From contig JAJRXH010000053.1 of the NCBI GenBank assembly GCA_024276395.1, positions 1 through 11,112 on the forward strand: DNA of 11,112 bases, written 5' to 3'. The notes under the pieces are model-generated. The model made no database searches. It had not been told where the DNA came from and saw only the letters and a list, made by a program, of their open reading frames with translations. A program made the position numbers and the translations under genes. Of this stretch, positions 6,839 through 11,112 are shown in pieces (position 1 is the first letter of the stretch; the number at the start of each line of letters is the position of its first letter). Source of the stretch: an archaeon (GTDB lineage Archaea; Asgardarchaeota; Heimdallarchaeia; Hodarchaeales; S146-22).

Positions 6839-6877
6839 AAACACCTTTCAAATAATGGGTATAACTGAATAACTGTC
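6789..6877 (-). mobile_element. MITE-like element, copy 2
   Basis: On the minus strand this 89-bp copy begins GACAGTTATTCAGTTATACC and ends CAATAGCTCTC. It matches copy 1 along its length, including ATTATTTGAAAG, GTTTTTAAGGACC and the CCTTTAAATG block before a shared TTCAAG. The right end is the most diverged of the four copies. It interrupts the protein-like frame that ends at 6838. No target-site duplication is evident. Confidence 0.6.
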
Positions 6878-7731
6878 ATTTTCCTGAGTGTTTTACTCAA
6901 CACGCATCATGATACTCGCAATTTTCACTATTGGAATGTAAAATATCTCCTTTTCTACAATAATTGCATCATGAAGTGTTTCATAATGAATAATAAGTGA
7001 AACGATTTGCTTATTATAAAAAGTGATTTTCATTCGAAGACAACTTCTCTTTTTTTGTAGTTCATCAATCTAGCACGTCTTTTTATTTACTTTGGCGGAA
7101 CATCATTCTTTTCAATTTGTTTCATCCTGTCTGAAGTTTTCGTGGTAGTGTGCTATAAAACAATGAACAAAAGTTTCTACTAATCATGATGGTGCACGGT
7201 GTGTAGGAATGTTGAAAGCAAATCCTGCTTAGAAGTTGTCTAGAGCTGGTGGTTTTTACTTGCTTGTCAGTTATTGGAGAAGCATCTTGACAGCAAGAGA
7301 TAATTACAATGAACGTGTGCAGTAGTGAACTGAAAAGAAGAACGTCATTCACGTTGGACGGAAGCGCAGCATTCCATTGGAATTGTGGTTTTCACAGTTC
7401 GGACGTACGGTCCCGCTACTTGAGAACTTTCATTTTGGCGGGTGTCATTTTTCCATGACTGTCCATCCATACCTCAGATGACTCTCTTTTTTCTAATCTT
7501 ATAGCAAAAAATAGGAATGAATTCAAGAACTGCTTCAAAGAAAATTAAATTATTGAGGTCTTACTGATAGAAAGATTTCTGGTTAACTAAATTTTGAGAG
7601 ACCTTGAAATTGGTAAAAAAATGAATGAGCGCAAATAGATGGAAATCAGATCAATCATTAAAAGATAGGTTCATCAACTTTTGAGAACACATCAGTCAGA
7701 AAACTTGAAAAATGAGGCACCAACGCGTGCA
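6878..7731. other. Long AT-rich region without a gene
   Basis: I find no convincing reading frame on either strand over this 850-base stretch. One 76-residue minus frame at 7122-7352 is rich in serine and cysteine and looks like chance. One notable structure is the perfect inverted repeat ATAATAAG (6990-6997) and CTTATTAT (7010-7017) around a 12-base loop. The block 7360-7440 is GC-richer than its surroundings. Nothing else stands out. Confidence 0.5.
6990..7017. repeat. AT-rich inverted repeat
   Basis: ATAATAAG and CTTATTAT are perfect 8-base arms separated by 12 bases. There is no neighbouring gene end or start within 100 bases, so its role is unknown and it may be chance in AT-rich DNA. 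Confidence 0.3.
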
Positions 7732-8601
7732 TCAGCCTGTTTTGAGCTTTTTTAATTCTTCTTCTAATTCTTTAAGTTTTTTTTCTGCCTGTTCAGCTCG
7801 TTGTCGTTCTTGTTCGGCTCGTTGTCGTTCTTGTTCCACTCGGGTGGGTAATGGCCGTAGTGTGGTACGGTCAACAAGAATCAAGCGATATCTAGGAAGG
7901 CCACCCTCGAATGTTCTTCGAAGTTTTTTGATGCCAAACATGAAGGGTAGTAAATCGGGTCGAACATCGACTAACTTATCTGGATCTAATGCTTGGGCAT
8001 TTTCTTCCTCGTCATCGTCTTCCGATTCCACTAAACATGCCTCACGGAGATCACGCACGATGTACGATTCATTGGGATCTTCGATGTAATGAACACGCAA
8101 GAATGGAGCTCGTAAAGACCATGGATTGGGCAAGTATGGATTAAACACGATGTAAACGGGAATTCCGATGTCACGACATTGCAAGGCGTTCAAGCCAATG
8201 TCAAGATTGTAGGTAGATTTTGAAAGAATGTTAACTGCCATCGTGGGGATGCGATTGTCATGCTCACTGGCACGATAGGAAGATAATTCATGAGGGAGGT
8301 AAAACCCACGAAAGAAAGAAATGTCAAACTGCATGTCAATGGTGTTTCCTTTCACGGTGAAATAATGATGTAAATCCCACATGACACGATCTTCTGGGAA
8401 GTTGGTCGTGAGCACGTCATGAAGATAATTAACTTCACTCGAATGCGGCTCACTTTCTCTTCGTCCTAGACGTGGACGTCCACTTAAGTCCGCTCCCTCC
8501 ACGTGGGTCATCTCATGACGCGTGCTACGCCGAGTAAACTTGTAACCTTCTTCATCTTCACGCTTATCATGCCGGAGAGACGTGCTTGCCAAGACACTCA
8601 C
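7732..8601 (-). CDS. Uma2-like (DUF820) PD-(D/E)XK-fold protein with coiled-coil tail
   Basis: The core at residues about 85-160 follows the Uma2 pattern: an aspartate in a strand (MQFDISFF, D93), then PTMAVNILSKST, then LNALQCRDIGIPVYIVFNP, equivalent to the family's EVLSPST and K...Y..GVPEYWLVDP. In active relatives the second block has Glu and the third a Lys. Here both aligned positions are Asn (N124, N138), while D93 remains, so the protein may be catalytically inactive. Residues 191-200 are an acidic linker. The C-terminus is a coiled coil with ERQRAEQ repeats, encoded by two near-identical 21-bp units at 7796-7837. The GTG at 8601 fits the TATA-like box at about 8655-8662; ATG at 8511 (Met31) is an alternative. 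Uma2 proteins occur in large families, often in cyanobacteria, without a settled role. The fold is well supported; the function is unknown. Confidence 0.75.
   Translation of the reverse strand: MSVLASTSLRHDKREDEEGYKFTRRSTRHEMTHVEGADLSGRPRLGRRESEPHSSEVNYLHDVLTTNFPEDRVMWDLHHYFTVKGNTIDMQFDISFFRGFYLPHELSSYRASEHDNRIPTMAVNILSKSTYNLDIGLNALQCRDIGIPVYIVFNPYLPNPWSLRAPFLRVHYIEDPNESYIVRDLREACLVESEDDDEEENAQALDPDKLVDVRPDLLPFMFGIKKLRRTFEGGLPRYRLILVDRTTLRPLPTRVEQERQRAEQERQRAEQAEKKLKELEEELKKLKTG
7796..7837 (-). repeat. 21-bp tandem repeat encoding ERQRAEQ heptads
   Basis: Two 21-base units (7796-7816 and 7817-7837) differ only at the last base. Each encodes one heptad of the coiled-coil tail of the Uma2-like protein, so unit gain or loss would change tail length without breaking the frame. 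Confidence 0.7.
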
Positions 8602-8654
8602 ACCTAGTTCATGCTGTAACTGTAAATATCCATTAATACATTGGGCAGTCTTAA

Positions 8655-8662
8655 CTTAAAAG
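8655..8662 (-). promoter_or_regulatory. TATA-like box for the Uma2-like gene
   Basis: On the minus strand TTTTAAGT lies about 54-61 bases upstream of the GTG at 8601. Transcription would start near 8630, giving a leader of about 30 bases. It is a fair but not strong match. Confidence 0.35.
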
Positions 8663-9033
8663 CGTTTCCTCGATTTTTTCTCATTGATCCTACAATTCAT
8701 TGAACGTTTTTCTAAATACCTTAGAACATGCACGATACCATCTTGTTTAATGGTGAACATTCATGATGATTGTCCTCTAAATCGTGGCTAGACAGATAAG
8801 TGACCGTTCTTTAACTTGTTAACTGCGTTCCAAGGATTACTAGTAGATTATCATGCACGATTCACGATGGGTAGATCATGCGAATTTGGTCCCCAACATG
8901 AAACTCCCACGTTCTGCCATGTTTAAACATCTACATTCACTTCAAAGTGTTTTTAAACAGATCAGTGACAACAGAGTAATTAAGGCTGATTGGATCGAAT
9001 CGTCACTCCTGTTTTTTTACGATAATGTAGAAA
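8663..9033. other. Intergenic region between divergent genes
   Basis: I see no supported gene. A 126-residue plus frame starting at 8853 runs through the repeat element at 9034-9124 and has no coherent domain, so I reject it. A nested inverted repeat lies at 8921-8958: GTTTAAA and TTTAAAC as outer arms, with CACTT/AAGTG inside. Confidence 0.5.
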
Positions 9034-9124
9034 GAGAGTCATTCAGTCATCCCCGTTCTTTAAAAAGGAATTTTAAAGACAAGACCCTTTCTTTAAACAC
9101 CTCAAGGAGAAGTGAATACCTCTC
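9034..9124 (+). mobile_element. MITE-like element, copy 3
   Basis: This 91-bp copy begins GAGAGTCATTCAGTCATCCC and ends AAGGAGAAGTGAATACCTCTC-like sequence, the inverted form of its start with a few mismatches. The interior has TTTAAAAAGG, TTTTAAAGACAAG and CTTTAAACACCTC blocks in the same order as the other copies. It lies upstream of the DUF3782-like gene, in the same orientation, and might affect its transcription. Confidence 0.65.
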
Positions 9125-9171
9125 CAACTACCAACGGAACTACAAGACGACGAGGAAAATCAAGATAAATC

Positions 9172-9315
9172 GTGAATCTGCGTCTCCTAACAAGACGGTT
9201 GATAATTGGCATCCTTTTAAAGGAAGAAGATGAACATCACACCAGAGGAATGCAGCTAAATCTTGATGACTTGATGAATCTTTCCAGTCAAGAATTGCCA
9301 ACATCCTGGATGTGA
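9172..9315 (+). CDS. Possible 47-residue protein upstream of the DUF3782-like gene
   Basis: A GTG at 9172 opens a frame that ends four bases before the next gene's ATG (9320). The second half (RGMQLNLDDLMNLSSQELP) is acidic, leucine-rich and protein-like. An internal ATG at 9250 preceded by CCAGAGGA would give a 21-residue peptide instead. The tight spacing suggests co-transcription and possibly a small partner or leader peptide, but no family is recognised and the frame may be chance. Confidence 0.3.
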   Translation: MNLRLLTRRLIIGILLKEEDEHHTRGMQLNLDDLMNLSSQELPTSWM

Positions 9316-9319
9316 AACC

Positions 9320-10087
9320 ATGAAAGATGAAGAAATCCGAAAAATCATCCAACGAATCAAGGACAATCCGGAACTAGCCAAGGAAGTGTACTTTTTCCTA
9401 GTACAGTATTTTGCCGAGAAATCCGATCTGAAGAAAGTTCTCGAATCTCTTCAACGCTTTCAAGAAATGAGCGAACGTAGATTCGAGGCACTCATGAGGA
9501 CTCTCAACGAACATTCTGAAGAAAACAACCAACGTTTCGAACAAGTCGATCAACGCTTTGAACAAATCGATCAAGAGTTCAAGACGCTACGACAAGAAAT
9601 GAACGAACGCTTCGAACGCAATGAGAGGACCTTGCAACGCGTGGAAAACATGCTAAGAGACCTCCATTCTTACATGGGATCAAATTTTGAGGGATTAGTC
9701 TGGACTTTCGTGAATCGTGAACTCATTTCTCGTGGATTCGAGAGTTTCACCTTGCTTCGCAACGCGAGATTCGTGGACAAGCAAGGAATCGTCCACATCG
9801 ATTCAACTATCGTAGAACTAGATATTTTTAGCGCGCGTCCTCTGGTCGCCGTGGAGGTCACGGGAATTTTGCAGGACTTGAATAAAGTGGACAAGTTCAT
9901 TCGAAAAGTGCAATTCATCCGCCAATTATATCCAGATGCTCCTGAGGGATTGATGGCACTTGTAACGACTGATGTTGATGAACGAATAGTGGACGAGGCG
10001 TTTCAACGACTCCAAGCAGCTGGCATTGAATTGTTAACTCGACAAGAAATTCAAGAACGATTGGCCAACGAAAACTTGCCTGAATGA
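9320..10087 (+). CDS. DUF3782-like coiled-coil PD-(D/E)XK-fold protein
   Basis: Residues 35-115 form a long coiled coil with near-repeats QRFEQVDQRFEQIDQEF, followed by a restriction-endonuclease-like domain at about 118-245. This order fits DUF3782-type proteins of archaea and cyanobacteria, whose role is unknown. Conserved positions are E124 (SNFEGL), D168 (VELDIF) and E179 (LVAVEVTG). The usual motif is ExK, but here T181 stands where Lys is expected; K189 or K192 might substitute, or the site may be inactive. After the core the sequence continues KFIRKVQFIRQLYP, as in the family, and ends in a charged helix. The start ATG is in a natural place just after a possible small frame. The protein has no signal peptide and is presumably cytoplasmic and oligomeric through its coiled coil. 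The fold assignment is good; nuclease activity is uncertain. Confidence 0.75.
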   Translation: MKDEEIRKIIQRIKDNPELAKEVYFFLVQYFAEKSDLKKVLESLQRFQEMSERRFEALMRTLNEHSEENNQRFEQVDQRFEQIDQEFKTLRQEMNERFERNERTLQRVENMLRDLHSYMGSNFEGLVWTFVNRELISRGFESFTLLRNARFVDKQGIVHIDSTIVELDIFSARPLVAVEVTGILQDLNKVDKFIRKVQFIRQLYPDAPEGLMALVTTDVDERIVDEAFQRLQAAGIELLTRQEIQERLANENLPE

Positions 10088-10363
10088 CGGAATGACTTTG
10101 ACCTCTGACCATTTCTTCGACCCAATTCTGAATGGTCCCAGCTGCTCACTCGAGATGAACATCAAAAACAATGACCTCACCAAGACTACCAAGATAATCG
10201 CACGTTCGAACGGCTTAACGTAAAGATGTTTTCATTATAGTAATCGTCGTGTACTGTCGGGTGGTTGGGAACGTGAACCAGTACATCGGGCAATGGACAA
10301 GACCCCTGAATTCGTCCTTGTTGCCCCCCTTCGTTCCGTCATTGGTGGTACCGACCGTGAGGA
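10088..10363. other. Intergenic region with a hairpin after the DUF3782-like gene
   Basis: GACCATT (10107-10113) and AATGGTC (10131-10137) form a perfect 7-base inverted repeat 20 bases after the stop codon. There is no T-tract, so I do not call a terminator. The rest has no convincing frame on either strand. Confidence 0.4.
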
Positions 10364-10455
10364 GAGAGTTATTCACTTGTCCTTGAAGTAGTTAAAGGAA
10401 TGGGCTGCCATTTAAAACCGCTTTTTTAAAAGAAAGGGAGAACTGAATAACTCTC
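10364..10455 (-). mobile_element. MITE-like element, copy 4, best-preserved ends
   Basis: The 12 bases GAGAGTTATTCA (10364-10375) are exactly repeated in inverted orientation at 10444-10455, bounding a 92-bp element. Read on the minus strand it starts GAGAGTTATTCAGTTCTCCC and ends CAAGGACAAGTGAATAACTC plus TC. The interior contains CTTTTAAAAAAG, GGTTTTAAATGG and CCTTTAACTACTTC, in the same order as the other copies. This copy defines the family's terminal inverted repeat. It ends about 107 bases upstream of the exported-protein gene at 10562. Confidence 0.7.
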
Positions 10456-10524
10456 TTCAGAACAAGAAACCATTCAGCGTGGCTGAGGTGCTTGAACATA
10501 GTGGACGTGACAAGAGTAAGCGGA

Positions 10525-10552
10525 GAAATCCAGAATCCAAAATCCAAAATCC
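10525..10552 (+). repeat. Short tandem heptamer repeat
   Basis: Four head-to-tail copies of a 7-base unit, GAAATCC, AGAATCC, AAAATCC and AAAATCC, lie just before the start codon at 10562. The unit is imperfect. It may influence the leader of that gene or be a slippage product. Confidence 0.5.
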
Positions 10553-10561
10553 CTTTTAGTA

Positions 10562-11112
10562 ATGGGCTTGTTGCTAGTAGTAATCTTGCTCCCAATAGTG
10601 GTCACGCCTTACAACGTGGGCCTGGCAGTCACTAACGTGGAACTCCTAGGTAGTCCCGTGGTCGTCCACGTGGGGAATGACGAGGCGGTCATAACCGCCG
10701 TGATGATTTTGCAGACCTACGTGCCTGGCGTGCGAACTGTAAGCATCTCTTCTGCAGAGGAGTTGGGAACGCTCGTGTTGAGCAACGTGGCTGTCTTCCT
10801 CGTGGGACATGGCAACTTTGAAGGACTAGGAACAGCAACACAAGTTGTGCTCACGTGGCATTTGATTAAAGCCTTCTTACAGACGTATTCAAAAACCAAC
10901 GTCTATGTAGTTGCGTGCGGCCCTGTTTTTCAAACTCCGTTATTTGAGAATCACGTCCGATTTTTCACCACTGATGGTCCACGTGAGGAGACATGACAAG
11001 GGATCGTGAAACGAGGAGGCTGCCTTGCTGTTTTTTGTCGGGACGGATTCCGAACACGGCGACAATAATGCTCCTCAATACGTTTTTTGTCGCTTCATTT
11101 CGAGAAATAACG
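10562..11112 (+). pseudogene. Exported caspase-like (clan CD) protein, interrupted and partial
   Basis: The first 15 residues (MGLLLVVILLPIVVT) form a hydrophobic signal or anchor, so the protein is probably exported. After it the strands VVVHV, VRTVSI, VAVFLVGHG and TNVYVVACG alternate with helices. The His in GHG (H83) after one strand and the Cys in ACG (C119) after the next match the catalytic dyad layout of caspase/gingipain-like clan CD peptidases. The frame ends with TGA at 10994-10996 (residue 144). However, if that codon is read through and one A of the GTGAAACG at 11006 is dropped, protein-like sequence follows to the window edge (NEEAALLFFVGTDSEHGDNN, then QYVFCRFI). The gene is therefore probably longer and broken by a nonsense codon and a one-base insertion. 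GC content is clearly higher than in the repeats upstream. The peptidase call is tentative; other secreted alpha/beta proteins could have this pattern. Confidence 0.45.

Noticed and set aside
7122..7352. A 76-residue minus-strand frame
   Set aside because: It is rich in Ser and Cys without pattern, has no motif or promoter, and lies in an AT-rich non-coding stretch.
7712..8089. A serine/arginine-rich plus-strand frame
   Set aside because: It is antisense to the Uma2-like gene, and its SSSSSS and CSARCRSC runs are the mirror of that gene's acidic linker and coiled-coil repeats.
8853..9233. A 126-residue plus-strand open frame
   Set aside because: It runs through the repeat element at 9034-9124, has no coherent domain and no clear promoter.
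10200..10220. A tRNA T-loop-like GTTCGAAC
   Set aside because: No matching acceptor or anticodon stem can be drawn around it.
4367..10455. A CRISPR array, suggested by the recurring GAGAGTTATTCAG
   Set aside because: Copies are kilobases apart, in both orientations, and similarity spans about 90 bp with inverted ends, which fits a small transposon and not repeats with spacers.
10994..10996. Selenocysteine readthrough of the TGA in the caspase-like gene
   Set aside because: A frameshift follows within 15 bases, so a decayed gene explains the pattern better; no selenocysteine insertion element was evident.

Overview
The window looks archaeal. Two gene starts (4039 on the minus strand, 4304 on the plus strand) have AT-rich TATA-like boxes about 22-31 bases upstream of the ATG and no Shine-Dalgarno, as in leaderless archaeal mRNAs. 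The recognisable proteins are a CDC48/VAT N-domain protein, a DUF1152 protein, an AbrB/PIN toxin-antitoxin pair, a Uma2-like protein and a DUF3782-like protein. The mix of AT-rich sequence, low coding density, many broken genes and a CDC48 N-domain would suit an Asgard or related archaeon, but the sequence does not prove a lineage.

Layout. 1-570: no convincing gene, then a TATA box, a hairpin and a 14-bp tandem repeat leading into the largest gene. 571-2556 (+): a 661-residue protein with a CDC48-type N-domain in its middle and no AAA+ ATPase. 2787-4039 (-): a DUF1152 gene followed by two very small reading frames, the first overlapping the DUF1152 stop codon as TAATG. 4304-4645: a leaderless gene start cut off after about 20 codons by a cluster of short inverted-repeat elements. 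4671-5806: remains of coding sequence scattered over several frames. 5784-6477 (-): an AbrB antitoxin and PIN toxin pair, both frameshifted. 6518-6838 (+): a gene remnant whose end is replaced by another inverted-repeat element. 6878-7731: nothing codes convincingly. 7732-8601 (-): a Uma2-like protein with a coiled-coil tail. 9172-10087 (+): a possible 47-residue frame followed by a coiled-coil DUF3782-like PD-(D/E)XK protein. 10562-11112 (+): an exported protein with a caspase-like His/Cys pattern, interrupted near residue 144 but with protein-like sequence continuing in another frame to the window edge.

Two themes stand out. First, a 89-92 bp MITE-like element is present in four near-complete copies (4461-4550, 6789-6877, 9034-9124, 10364-10455), plus a degraded copy and an isolated end; all begin or end with variants of GAGAGTTATTCA and have no coding capacity. 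Second, the accessory genes are in different stages of decay, while the CDC48-N, DUF1152, Uma2-like and DUF3782-like genes have long intact frames. The best candidate for something undescribed is the CDC48-N protein: it has the substrate/adaptor-binding module of the p97/VAT unfoldase without the motor, placed between two domains I do not recognise.
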